Source: Paragordius varius
Taxonomy: Eukaryota > Nematomorpha
Direction: 5' to 3'
NCBI GenBank assembly: GCA_964247055.1
Contig: OZ176051.1
Span: 12,152,001 to 12,216,000, forward strand
Length of the DNA: 64,000 nt
Both the position numbers and the translations under genes were made by a program. Below the pieces are notes generated by a model, which was not told where the DNA came from, searched no databases, and saw nothing but the letters and a program-made list of their open reading frames with translations. Shown here piece after piece: positions 37,759 to 57,600 of this stretch (position 1 is its first letter; every line of letters starts with the position of its first letter).

Positions 37759-38740
37759 CTGATCCAAGGGACAAATTGATTGAACAAAAAATAAAAAATA
37801 AGAAAACAATGGCCCTCACCAATTGTCAAACATATTGGGATAAATTTTATTATCGAAATTCAGATCATTTTTTTAAAGATCGTTTTTGGGTTGAAAAAGA
37901 ATTCGATTTTGACGTAATTTTACCTTAAATTAAGGTTGATGGTGGTACTTTACTAGAAATCGGGTGTGGTGTCGGTAACTTGATTATTCCTTTATTGCAT
38001 AATATACCAAATTTGCATGTCATAGGCATGGATTTTTCTGAAAAGGCACTAAATATATTACAGGTTATTGCTGTTTTTATTTTTAGTCTAAATTAAAAGA
38101 ATTAAAATTATCCGATAGATGTGACCTACAATTATGTGACATTTCTTGTGATAAATTGGAAAACCTTCGCACTTATTTATCTAATACGAACCGTAAAATT
38201 AATTATGTATCCGCTATTTTTACTATGTCAGCTATTTCTCCGGAATATCATAAATTGATTGTATCCAAAATATATAGTGTAATATTTATTTTATTTAATA
38301 ATTAATATTTACCCAAAATATCCAAACAATAATCAATTTTTATATTTGGTAAACAGTTAATTGATGATAAAGCTTCCATATATTTTCGTGATTATGGGTA
38401 CCACGACCAAGCTCAAAAACGATTTGAAAAAACATCAACCATTAGCGAAATAAAAGAACGACAATATATGCGACAAGATGGAACTCTTTCTTATTTTTTT
38501 ACAACTTCCGAGGTTGATTCCATTTTTCAAGCTTTGCCTAAGAATTCAAATTCAGATCCGGCAAATAATTCATACGATAATACTAATGGCAATGTCTTTG
38601 TCAAAGATTCGAATTTTATTATAAATGGCAAATGTAAATACGTTCAACACGAGTTAACAAATGTAAAAGAAGGTATCTTTAATATACCACGAATATTTGT
38701 ACAAGCCAAGTATGAGGTTGTGCGCAAATACGATTCCTGA
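37755..38740 (+). CDS. METTL6: tRNA N3-methylcytidine methyltransferase
   Basis: METTL6 uses S-adenosylmethionine to make 3-methylcytidine at position 32 of serine tRNAs. Exons: 37755-37913, 37935-38063, 38087-38278 and 38357-38740; phases agree, about 287 residues, close to the human 284. A second in-frame ATG lies at 37809. Landmarks: YWDKFYYRN and FKDRFWVEKEF, SAM-binding motif I LLEIGCGVGN (residues about 59-68), FRDYGYHD, the METTL6-type YMRQDGTLSYFFT and IPRIFVQAKYE near the C-terminus, which fit METTL6 better than METTL2 or METTL8. Introns 1 and 2 are 21 and 23 nt. Without the first splice a TAA falls in frame; without the second the frame shifts. An insert of about 20 polar residues precedes the last strand. 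It starts almost back to back with NUP96 and converges on the small basic gene. Confidence 0.92.
37914..37934 (+). other. Ultrashort intron, 21 nt (METTL6)
   Basis: GTAATT...AATTAAG. It contains an in-frame TAA, so it must be removed or the protein is truncated. Splicing joins EFDFD to VDGGTLLEIGCG. It is the shortest intron in the window. Confidence 0.8.
38064..38086 (+). other. Ultrashort intron, 23 nt (METTL6)
   Basis: GTTATT...TTTTAG. The length is not a multiple of three. Removal is needed to keep METTL6 in frame between LNILQ and SKLKELKLS. Confidence 0.85.
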
Positions 38741-38814
38741 AATAAAATAATAAATAGTCAAATTTATTGATTTATATGCATTAAGATAATTAAAAACCAC
38801 TGAGATGTAAAATA

Positions 38815-39068
38815 ATATACCATTTACAGTCCAAATTCACTCTAAAATAAATTGGTGTTTTTTAGGATTAAAAATTAATTTTATTTTATTATATTTAATA
38901 TTAAATTCTGATTAAAATTAATATAATGCTGAAAAAATAATAAACTATGTCGTAAAAATATATTTCATATTATGATGAATTATATTATCCCGGAAACACA
39001 TATGAATTCGTTTTGTTCAAAAGTAAATTTGAATTGTTCGAGGGTGAATTTGAATTGTATATGATAAA
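38815..39068. mobile_element. MITE family A, copy 3
   Basis: Left end ATATACCATTTACAGTCC is good; the right end TTGTATATGATAAAT is degraded. It fills the space between the convergent 3' ends of METTL6 and the small basic gene, so it probably contributes to both 3' UTRs. Confidence 0.7.
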
Positions 39069-39080
39069 TTTAGGCATTCA

Positions 39081-41063
39081 TTAATCACGATTTCTTGATT
39101 TGTGTTTGCATGATTTTTTATGGGATTTATGTTTGTGTTTATGAGGTTTTTTGTTTTTTCCTCCGGGATCTTTACCTTTATTTGTCGTAAAACGAGATGG
39201 AGAGTTTTGTGTTTCACCATAACCTAAGATTAATCGATTGTGTGAATTGACGCTATTCACTGTTCCTTTTAAAAGTGCGGTATCAATTTTACGAGATCGA
39301 AACCTAAAAAATGGATAAAATTCGTTATTAATTTGTAGTTCAAGGCCAAATATGGGAATTTTATACATTGCAAATCGATTGATGTTGCATTTTAACCATA
39401 ATTTCCGTAATGTAAATTTATGATTAAATTATTAAAAAAATAATTCGTATTTATATTTGATTAACAGTTAAAGATTATTTGATATTAAATGTCATAAAAA
39501 TATAGAATCAAGGAATTATATTGTTTCGTAAAATTGTTAACAAGAATTCAGCAAATAATCAAATATGTCATAATACCATGACTTTCGTTTAATATAAGAA
39601 AGGTTAATGATTTAAAACAAAATCTAATTAAAAATATATTATATGTCGCAATTAAAATGCGCCGAAATATAAAAATAATTGAAATGACCGGTATTACATA
39701 CATTATTAACTTAGCAAAAATTTAGATAAAACAGGTAGGGGTGAATAATAAAGTGAAATTAACCTTCATGTTTTTTTGTTTATGCTGTCCAATGTAGAAT
39801 TTTAAATTTTAGCCCTAGGATAAAAACCCACTTTACTTCATAAATTTCAATATGAAATGGCGACGAAACAGTTTGATGTATATCTTTATCAAAATTAAAA
39901 TCTATTTATATGTTTTAGCTTAGTAATTATATTCTTGAAATTGATTAAACTGCCCTTTCAATATTATGCAATAAAATCTTAAATTTAGGATCCCACTTAA
40001 GGAAGTTTGAATAAAATTTAACCAATTTTACGTATTTTTAATCTATGAATGATATGGGTTTGAGTTTTACTGATTAATAGATAATACCGGTCTAATTGCT
40101 TTAACACGTGGTTATTAAAATTTTAACAATATTCAAAGATTATGTTTTATGAATGCGTTTAGCGATTAAAGGGAACTTTAAATAATACAAAATAATTAAT
40201 AATGTAAAAAATATTAGCGAAATTTTACAAAACTTATATTATCAATAGAAAGCCATGGTATTTTGACCTCATTTAACAAGACCAAATCATGTGGGCTTTA
40301 TTAGAAAAATGAAATTACAAAAAGGTAAAACCTTGAATAAATATTACCCCACGCTATATATAGATAATACATACTATTTGCAATTAAAATTGACCCTACA
40401 CAAAGTTCTTTATACGTAAAGTAGGAAATGTACACTTAAAAAGCTTATAGATTAGAGCGATAACTTATTGAATAATTTATTTTTGTGAACGTATCTATAA
40501 ACCTTTTTCTAAAACATTTTTTTTGTTATTACTCATCAATGTCCATAATTATAAAATAATAACCAGAATAACTTATATATGATAAAATTAGAGGTTTGAG
40601 CAAATTAATTAAAAGCAAAAACTGTTATAAAATGAATGGATGGATAGTTTAAAATAATTATTTAGGATAAATATACAACCCTATATTTATCCAGATATAA
40701 ATACATTTATAATGAAATTTGGGAACCCATTTTCTAAATTTTTCAAAAATCGCAAAATTTTGTAAAAGCAATTTGCTGACTTCAAATATTTGGAAAAAAT
40801 TTATTTAAATTAAATTCGTATCAATTTTTAAAATTATATTAACAAAAACATATTAATAATACCCGGATAATTAAATTTTGCCAAAGATTAATATAACTGA
40901 AAGAAAATTTAAATTTTTCCTAAACTTAAAAAGTGAATTACCAAGCAGAAGTTCCAGTAACTTCAGCTTTTTTAGTTAACTTTTCAACATCATTGAGTAT
41001 TTCCTTTATGGCCAAGTCTCGTAATTCTTCCTCGGATAATGGACAGGATTTGGGAATTTCCAT
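39081..41063 (-). CDS. Small basic protein, two exons, family not recognised
   Basis: Exons 41063-40942 and 39303-39081, joined in phase (TG|G) across a 1638-nt intron, give 114 residues ending in TAA. The N-terminus is acidic and helical (PLSEEELRDLAIKEIL), followed by a Lys-rich segment, a central SAWFRSRKIDTALLKGT motif with a later SHNRLILGYGE, and a strongly basic tail (HKHKHKSHKKSCKHKS) suited to RNA or nuclear import. The overall plan recalls small conserved nucleolar or Mediator-type proteins with His/Lys tails, but I cannot name it. It shares an 89-bp divergent start region with CSK. Confidence 0.7.
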
Positions 41064-41152
41064 CTCACGTTAATTCCCGACATGGATAAAACCACATGAT
41101 TTATGTTGTTGCTGTAATGTAGGGACGATCACATTTTATAAAACTAAAAATA
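41064..41152. promoter_or_regulatory. Compact divergent promoter region (small basic gene / CSK)
   Basis: Only 89 bp separate the two opposite-strand start codons, so both 5' UTRs and at least part of both core promoters must lie here or overlap the genes. No TATA box stands out; the segment is slightly less AT-rich than its flanks. Confidence 0.5.
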
Positions 41153-47614
<6,462 letters not shown>

Positions 47615-48633
47615 AATTACCAACATTCTTGTTTTTGTAAAATAATTACCGATTGCTAATAAATTATTGTAAAAAGAATTCTTAGCTCCATTCATCTAAA
47701 TTATATATTAATTGCATTAGAAAATTATTTTTTTTGTAAATTATTCCATTTCCCTATATTAATTAATATATGGAAATTTTTGTTGTCTTGGTGGTCTATA
47801 CCTAATTATATTAATTTTTTATACTTAAACGCTTAAAATTATATAAATATTTAATTAATTTTTTTTTCATTTTTGGCATTTATTAATAAAGACATTTCTT
47901 TTCAAACATATTATCCAGCATTTATATAATTATATATCAAATTATCGAATATTTTCATTTTAAAAAAACAATAATTATATATAGTTTTATATATTCGATA
48001 CATATTATGTCAATGTACAATAATAACTATAATTATAACAATAAATTATTAGGTTATTCTATTAAATTATCATGTTATACAAACAAAAGAGTTTGTTATC
48101 TCTATTTCTTTTAGATATTAAATAGTTGATTGTGCTAGGGTAAAAATTTTGACTAAATTAAAATTTAAATAAATACCTGGCTGGGCGTTTTTGAAAGAGT
48201 TTAATACAAACTTATGTTTTCATAAAGGAATTAGTAAATCATATTTGTTTCAATAGTTTTTAATACTGTATAAATTATTAATTTAATCATAATTGAATGA
48301 ATGTTTCAAGATGGAATTCAAATTTTAAAATATTATTATATCAAATCATGATTGCAAATTTGGTATATTATTTTAAAAGCATTAGAGAAGGTTGAAAATG
48401 CGTTCATCTGCCTTTATCTCGATGGCAAATTTATTTTTTCGATAAGGTTAGCTGTTTATCAAATTTCATGTTTGGAAGGTATTGATATATATTTTTTATA
48501 GGTAACAATCTCTAATTTTTAATAAATTAACCAAGTAATAGAATCTAATTTATTTACACAATTTTATAATAACAATGATATAATAATAATAATATAAGAG
48601 ATACCAAATTATGCATGTAAATTGATGATTTGG
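47615..48633. other. Convergent intergenic region CSK / zinc-finger gene
   Basis: About 1 kb, very AT-rich, between two convergent 3' ends. I see AATAAA-like words but no coding sequence or defined repeat. Confidence 0.5.
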
Positions 48634-51600
48634 TTAGGCTTCTTCTGTCGATAATGTAAAAGTAGTCGGAGTTTCAGTAGCATTTTCAAGATTTAAAACT
48701 GCAGTGTTTGTGGGATCGAATTCTAATTTAATTTCTACATTGTTAATAAACATGCAATTTATGATTTATATGCAAAATTTTGGGAAATAATGGTAATAAA
48801 ATAACGCTAAAAACGCATTAAAAATTATTAACAAATATTTATTGAGTTGTAAAATTACATAAAGAATATCATTCTTATCTGAAAAGTTAAATAATTTAAG
48901 TAGTTTTTACCCTTATTTTGACTTGATAATATACATACTGCATTACAATTTAATATGCATCAACAAAAGCAATAATAATTCCTTTTAAACAAAACAGTTA
49001 TTTCCAAAATTAAATACAGGAAAAATTATAATTATAAGGACAAAGGGTAAAAATATAAATACAAATATTTTTTGTAAAAGACAACCATACTTTTTAAATC
49101 TTGATTTTTTTATAAGTTATAAATAAATATTTATATTGGTAAAACTATCAATTATATATTTTACAATTGTAATAAAATAATTTATATGCGAAAAATTCTG
49201 CAGTTTTTATAAAAAAATATTTGTCTTTATATTTTTACGTTTTGTCCGCATAATATACCATTTACACTTCAAATTTACCCTGGAACAATGCAAATTCACC
49301 TAAAATATATTATACGTTTTAAAATTAAAAATTACCTATATTTTTAATATTTTCTAATTTAAAATAATACTGAAAACATAATAAACTAAGCCATAAAGAT
49401 ATATTTAATATTAATAATGAGTTATTTAAAGCCCAGAAACATAAAACTTATTTATAAGGTGAATATGAATTGTTCAAGGGTGAATTTGAATTGTAAATGG
49501 TATATCAATTTTTACTGTAAATCCAAGGTAAAACTCACTTTTAACTACGGGACTACTTTTATTCTCGCCCATTGGTGATGTCATTTCACTAGTTTCAAAG
49601 AGAGTCTTATTATGTGCGTTATCTTGATTTAACAATCTTTTTTTGCTTTGATATCCATCCTCTTTGGAAGAAAAGTTAGCGATTTCATATTGTTTTATAT
49701 CCTCATTATTTTGGCTCATAAAAAATTTATCAATTTCCTCATTTAAGCCATTAACGACCAAATCTTTTTCAGTGTTAGAGCTATTATGTTTAGAGTTTGA
49801 ATCGCAATGTATAATTTTACATTTTGTGTAATCGTTGTAACACGCGATCCGATCATCCGACATGTGAAAAACTATAAACCAATAAAAATTATTAGTGATG
49901 GCACAAATAATAATAATTTAATTAAAAATATTTATATTTCAAATAAATAAAACAAAAGCTGGCAATTAATAATTAACTCAATCGTAATTATTGTCAACTA
50001 TAGATGTTTTAGTCACCATCAGGAATACTGGCTTAAAAACCCTAATATTTGATATACTCCCTCATATTTTAGAGTTTTAGCGAAATAATTTAATAAATTT
50101 AAGATATTTTTTAGAAAATTCTTACGGATAGAAAGGACACTTTTAAAACACATTTTACAATGTGTACATTGGTAATATGTCATATCATGCGGTATATAAT
50201 TGGTTTTGTTGAAGGTGTTTTCTTTTCTCTGTAATTTCGTTACTGAAGACAATGCAGTTTTAATTTTAGACTTGATATTAACAAAATTTTTATTGGGCAA
50301 ATTAAATTTTTGTTGAGCAGCCATAACAATAGTCACATTTGGGTACTCTGGATTAAGGCTATGTAAAGGGATATCTTTTTGATGTTTGTCCAAAGCTCTG
50401 TAACAGCATGTGGAGTATAAACAGAGTTTACATCGTTTTCGTTTCCTATTATGGACATATAAAAATTTGTAATATGTAATAAATTTATTTTATATATTTT
50501 TTCAAAAATAAAAGAATTCTAATATTCATTAAAAATAAAAATCCAATTTGGAAGATACAAATTTTATTTTTCGTAAGCTGTAACTTAAAACTAATGGGTT
50601 TTTGTATATAGCTAACAATATCAAATAATTTTAACACCCTTAATCCGATATACAGTCATATCTGTCATTATAGATATTTTAGATTTAAATTGTTTTTTTG
50701 AAAATAAACAAAACTTAGTATTTATGTCAACAGTATGCCTTTTGTTATTGTTAATGTATTAATATTATTTCACTAACTTTAAAACACAAAAAATTTTACA
50801 GATTTAATAACTTTTAAATAAGATTTAAATACTACTTGAAATGTTCAGCCGTCCGTATAAGCTTATTACACTCTAAACATCTTAGACCAACAATTATTTC
50901 ACTTTTTATGTCAAATTTAGTGGGCAGAGTTTGTGATAACTTGGTAAAACTCCCAGAGGTCTCATGCTTCTTTTTATCCAAAGTGGTATTATTAACTTTA
51001 GCCGTATTATTAAAAGTGGGGATATTAATAAGAGATTTCGTGCTTGATTTGGATATAGAAGTTACCATGGTTTTGGGTACATTCTAGAAATATTACATTT
51101 TTAAAATTATAATACAAAATAATGATATCTTCTTTTACTTTCATTGCTTGATTAAAAAAATATTTTTATTACACTCTTCATTCGCTCGAATTTTACAAAT
51201 TTTAGTAAAATACTATCAACAGTCAACAATGGTTCGGACAATTTCAAAAAAGGTGCGTAAATCCCTAAGATTTCAATCATCATTAATAACTCATTAAAAA
51301 TGAATAAGCACCAATTTTAATAGTTTTAAACCTTAAATCGGTTCAAACTTGAATGTTAAGCCGATAGAGGATAATGTAACGATAATTAAAAAAATATATA
51401 TACTCATAAAATTATCCATTATTAGGTGATATTGAATTCACGAAAAAAGGAATAATATATATAAATATTTTACCAAAATCTTTTTATGAGAACTTGCAGG
51501 TGTTATCAAAGATTGTTTTGTGGGAGCGACTTTTGGGGTGTAGAAAGTAGTCGATTGTCGATTATTATTTATTTTGCCAGTTTGGGTATTGGATTTACCT

Positions 51601-54600
51601 GTTGTATTAAATGTGAAAAAAATGTGTAATAACTTAATTTTAATTTTTTTTAATGATTATATTTTTATGTTATTGTAAATAACAGTTAAAATTAGGCAAT
51701 TTAAAAAATAAAAAACTGGATATATCCTAAAATAAAAAAATTATATTAAAAAACACTTCAAATTATCCTTCTATATTCATGAATTTTTTTAAAACGCCAT
51801 AAAAAATGTTAATAATTGTCGTCGGGCTAAAAATTAAATTTAAAATAAACTCCAAAATTTCAAATCCTATATTTTCATTGGCCGAATAAATACTTTACAT
51901 ACGTGATAAAGTCGTGATTGGAGGTGTTTGTATATCTGTTTCTCCAGTTGTTGCTTTTTCGTCCTTTAAAGAATTGGCAATCGATTTTTTATTAGTTGTT
52001 AGGATAAAAGTGTCAGGATCAATCTTAGGTTTCCTAATTATTCGTGTATTCGAATAAGGTAAATTTTCTTCAGCCGTCCAGGCTTCAGGGTTATAACGGG
52101 CCAAAAGAGCCCAAAAATCAAGCAATTTCAATGGCATTTCAATCCCATTCGTTCGTTCTAACATAATAGTAGTTGTAAATTTTAGGAAAACAATATTGTT
52201 ATGTTACCACACAATTATTTAATGTTAGTTGGGTGATATAACCCTTTAAAGATTTTTGGTATTAATACATATAATTAAATGTATGTAAAATTATTATCTA
52301 TTAGAATATGTGATGTCTCCTTTTGCGTGAACAAACCTTTTGAACCTTATTTATTTTTCCTTTCGAAAAAAAATAATAACTTTAATATTGTTTTGCTTCA
52401 ATATTATTTCGTCGCATAATTGGTTTTAATATAATTTTTAGAACAAATTAAATAAATTTAACATTTTAAATGCCATTAATAGGTTTAAAAGAAAGTTTTT
52501 AAAGCGGGATTCATTTTAATGCTGACTAATGTAATTTGGTTGTGTCTATGATTTTTAAAATTTATTAATTACATTAAAATCTAGATTATAAATAACAAAT
52601 TTAAAAAGTCTTATTAATAACACATAAACTTAACAAATTTTCTCGTTATACAATATAATTTTTAATTTTCCTTTTGTGCCGTCCTTAACCATAAAATTAA
52701 ACTAGATTACATATTTTGCTGCAATAAAAAACATTGGTTACCGTTAGCAACCGCTGTGCCATTATTAAACAGGGCTAGGGGAACATCCCCACCGCCTCCG
52801 TTGGCCCCGTGATGCTTGGTCACGTGCTTGGCCTGCTGATCCACGTGGCAAAAGTTGAGTCGACACCGCGGACATGCAATTTGAGTGGACACAACCTCTC
52901 GACCAGCCAATAAATCTGTCTCATCAGGATGCGATTTACTTTTGGTTACGTGACGAGCCACGTGATTCCCATACACTTCCAGAGATGTGATCATTGGTCC
53001 AGAACCGCCAGCAGACGAGAGTACAGTTGATGTGGGTCTTGGCAATTTAACTATAACCAAACAGAATGGACACAAGAGAAAGAGGGTCCCTTTATGTAAC
53101 TGAAAATTAAAATAAAGTTTTATAATCATTAATCAATATAAACTCAAACCACTTATGTCAAAAGCTTGTTTCAAAGATATAGAAAAAAAAACTGGTTCCG
53201 ATGTTGAGCACTTTGTTATAACGACCCTGATTTTGATTCTAATATAAAAGGCCGGTTTCAATTCGACATTTTCGGTCTAGTTCAAAGCGCTGATTAAAAG
53301 AAAATCATCAAAACAAATGCATATTTCAAAAATAAATGAATGGTAGACTATTTACGCAAATTATAAAATATTAAACAATTTGACACGCTCAAAAGATTAA
53401 AATTAAAGTTTTATTGATACTAATTTCTACATTTGTATACGATACTAGTATAGATTAATGTGGTTCAAAAACAATTTAATCACAGATAAAAAACTGACAA
53501 TATGTAGAAAAGATGTTCTAAAAAACAAAGGTCAAGCTTGAGTTTAATATTCTTCACTAAAAACTAACCTGAGAAAAGTGTCTAATGGTGTCGGCATACG
53601 AGCTCGATTGAAATTCACATAATTGACACCAAAAGGGCATTTCTTGAACGTCGTGATAGCCGCTCTTTTTCTCATTCTTAAAGGCTTCATTTTCGTCTTC
53701 CTCGGTTACATCAAACGAACTGTTGGAATCATCTATATATCATAATAATTATAAAAAAATTCTATCTCGTTATAATTAAAATTATATAAAGAGGCACATA
53801 TATTTTTTTCACTTTTAAAAATATAAAATATGTGGTATTAAACTATTTATATTTAACAAAGGTAAAAAATATTTAAAATGAATAAAAACAGCCTAATTAA
53901 TTGCAACTTAAAACTGATGTATTTTACTTTTAAACTACCTTGATTAATCAAAAACTGATATTAGCCCCTATAATGAGGAAGAAAAGAATTTTCCTTTTTT
54001 TCTAAAAAAATAAATTAGAAGCTAGATCGGATCGTAACTAATCACCAAATATCAGCTTATAATGGGTGAGTGAAAACGTATAATTTCTTAAGCATAAATA
54101 CCCTTTTTATGTTTATCTGTCCCATTGCTTCCCATCATATGGATCCGGAGTTCGTGGAAGTTTGCAAAATGAAGTTCACAAAACAGGCAAGCATTTTCAG
54201 GATTAAAATGTGCATTGTGGACCTTAACCTCGTGACATTGTTTGTCGTGAGACGAATCAAAAGCTCGGAAACAGTATTTACATCTATGTTCATCACGACA
54301 CATACTTTCATAAGCAGCTAAAAACACAATATAAGATACAATATCATTCATCCTGAATAAAAGAGTAAATATAATAGAATTCAAAGCTTAAGAAATTTCG
54401 TATCTTTATAAAACACGCTATATATTTTATAATAACATGTAACAAAACAAATGGAGACACCAAATTTTATATTAATGGTAAAATGAAAGCTCTAAGACTC
54501 GTACTCCGAGATAATATAATTTATGTCCTAAACAAGCTTAACTAATTACAGTATGCTGTATCATTGGTTGGTTTTATAAGTTAACAATTTTGTGATATGG

Positions 54601-57600
54601 TAAAAATAAAAATATTTTTGCGCTAAAATTTACATATTAAACCCGTATAAATAAAAATAAGACGGTTTACTTAATTTTCATAAACAACTTTTATAATATA
54701 AGTGGATAACACTAGACAACAAATTTTAACTTTTTTTAACTGCCATTCTTGTAAATTTAAAATTTATTTCATTAAAGTGCATAATCAGTATATCTGAAAA
54801 GAAAATTGGTCTAGCATGGAAGGATTTTTTTTATTAGAGTTTATCGATAATTTTTGACCCCGATTTAACATTAAACTCGAAATATCGAAAATAAAAAGTT
54901 TTAGATATGAAGCCATGTATTTTATATTATTCGAAAGAGCGCAAAAAACTGCATCTTTTAAATGGTAGTAAGTCATTTATCAATCGGATGTAATAGTTAT
55001 TTGGATTTAAATGGTCGAAATTTTCAATCCATAAATAAGTCAAGAATTTTCTTAGACAAACTAATTTGAAAATCATATAAATTATTTTAATATAATTATT
55101 AGGGTTATATTAGTATTTAATTTAAAAAAAATGTTTGAAAAAGCTTTTGGTTTGCTTTTTTTAATAAAAATTATTATTATCATAAATATTTTACCTAGTG
55201 GACACTAAAATGCATAGTTATAACTGTATTATTACATAATGGCTATAAAAGATCAAAAATACCTTAAACTTTGTTTTTATCTTTAAAATTTAGAAATTAT
55301 CAGCCTTGTAAAGAAAATAAATTAATATTGATGAGATGGTAATTTTAAAAAAACAAAAAACGTAAAAATGGCTGTTTTGAGTGACATAAAAGCAATAAAA
55401 AAAATGTTTTAATCAAAAAAACTTTTTTGTGTTATTTTTTTTGGACATTCATTACCATCTAAACAAAGTTTGAGCTATTTTCATCCATTAGATTTAAAAA
55501 TATAATAATTAAAAAAAAGCTCTCGCTTCGCGCGTTTGTCGCTCTTTGTGTCCAATAGTAACTGTCGATGTAATACATATTAGTATGCATTTTATAGAGT
55601 TTTTATTACTCTTTCGAATGATATATTACAAATGGGCATTACTTGTATATTTTCAAAGAAAAATATTTTTTAGTACAATTTTGATAAAGAGGGCGCATAA
55701 TCAAAAATATCAAATTATACAAAATTCTTCCAACGAGTTATAATTTTTATTTCAGAAATACTGTTAAAATGATACTAAATATCAGAAAATTTAAAAAACT
55801 CGAGTGGCAGAAAAATTTGTTGTCCAGTGTAATATATTTCATTTTAAATATAAAAAAACATTTTTTTAATATTAAAACAATTATAATCACCAATTCAATG
55901 TGACTTAATTTCTAAAATTGAATGTGAAAAATCCTTGTATAAAAATAAAGTTGAAACTTTATTTTTAAAATAAATTGTATAGAAATTGGCAAAGCTGAAA
56001 CAAACTTAAAAGGCTCTTTAATTATTAAATATATAATATGGGTATATTAATAGTGGCATTATTTGAAGAAATATTTCATGCAAAATAAATTTTAAGCAGA
56101 TGGTAAAAAAAATTTAATTTAAAATTTTTATTTAAAAAACTACATTTTATTGTGAAAGATTTAAAGAATACTTATCATATATTACCTTTGTAGTGTTTTA
56201 GGATATGAATCATACCGGCTATATTATCAGTAAAAACGGTTGAACATTTATGACACTTTAGAGAAACGTTGTCGGACAATTTATTCGCTAAATTATTTTG
56301 ATTGTTGGCAATGTTAGGGTCTTCGCGACACCCATAAAAATACCGGATTACATCTGCATAAACATATAAATATATAATGGAATAAAAATTATAAATATTA
56401 GCAGTAAAAAATAAATTGCCTTCACATGGTTAATACAGAGTTATATGCAATTAAAGTAAAAATGAACGGAAAATTCAAATTCAACTTTATATAAAATTTG
56501 TCTTTAAGCACTACTATAACCAAAATTGTAAATGCCGTTTCACTGGTAAATATTTTTACAAAACGTACCAAAAAAAAGATTTAAATGTTTTTTATGCCAA
56601 TATTAGAAAATTGTACTTCTGTGTGATTGAATTACAATTAATAACAGTATAAAAAGTTTATATTTAATTTTTTAACATTCAAAACGCATATTACCTTAAT
56701 TTTCGCTAATCCTAATAAATTTTTTACCCTCAGTCTACTATTTATGTTTTTTCACAATTTCTAACTTTAGCAAAAAAAATTTTAAATAAATTGTCCCTTA
56801 ACAAATTAAGGATGCAAAATGTTAAATATATTTGACTAACATTAAACACTAATTATGCATAAAAGGGATAGTTTTACCAGTGTAGGTGTTAATGATAGGT
56901 TTCGCTTGCGGTATATTTGAAGTATTAGCTTGCTCTTTGACCTGATTAGCATTGTTGGGCTTTGTTTCACTCAAATTTTTTCCCAATAAAACTTTATTGC
57001 TTTTTTCATTATCCTGTATATTTGGCTGAGAATTGTTGTAAGATGTAACAGGCTTATTTTTATTGGGACTTGTTGATTTCGTAATTTTAATTTTAGTCGA
57101 CTGAAATGATACTTGTGGTGCGTTATGTTGCAATTTTTCTATAGTTTAATAATTAAAATAAAGAGTCAATAATAGATATTATTAATATATATAAATACTA
57201 TATATTTTAGAAGCTGTATATAATTTTTAAAATAAATTTTTTGATATATAACGCTAAAGTAACATTTTAGAAAATTATGAAATATAAATGGTTTAAGGCT
57301 TATATATCAACTTTTTAAAAAATTCCTTTTGTATTTCCGAATCGAGTGGCCGTTAGTTGTATGTTCAGTGTCTTTGGTATCATCTGTATGATCGTCTGTT
57401 TGTAAATTACTTTTGTCATTTAATATATTTTTGGATGATTTATCGTTAACAGTGCTTGCCAAATTTGATATAGGGGTGTGTGATTCCTTATATGAATTAA
57501 CCAAATTATCAACATTAATATTTTGCATTAAGGCCACAATAGGTTCGTTAACTGCCGGCATTTTAGAAGATAAAAATGGTTTAGGCTCACGACGTTTATC

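Noticed and set aside
24552-37925. Reassignment of TAA to an amino acid, suggested by in-frame TAA in SLC46 and METTL6 after a Pro codon
   Set aside because: The METTL6 TAA lies in a 21-nt GT-AG intron, and TAA is the proper terminal stop of the FIP, zinc-finger, small basic and SLC46 genes.
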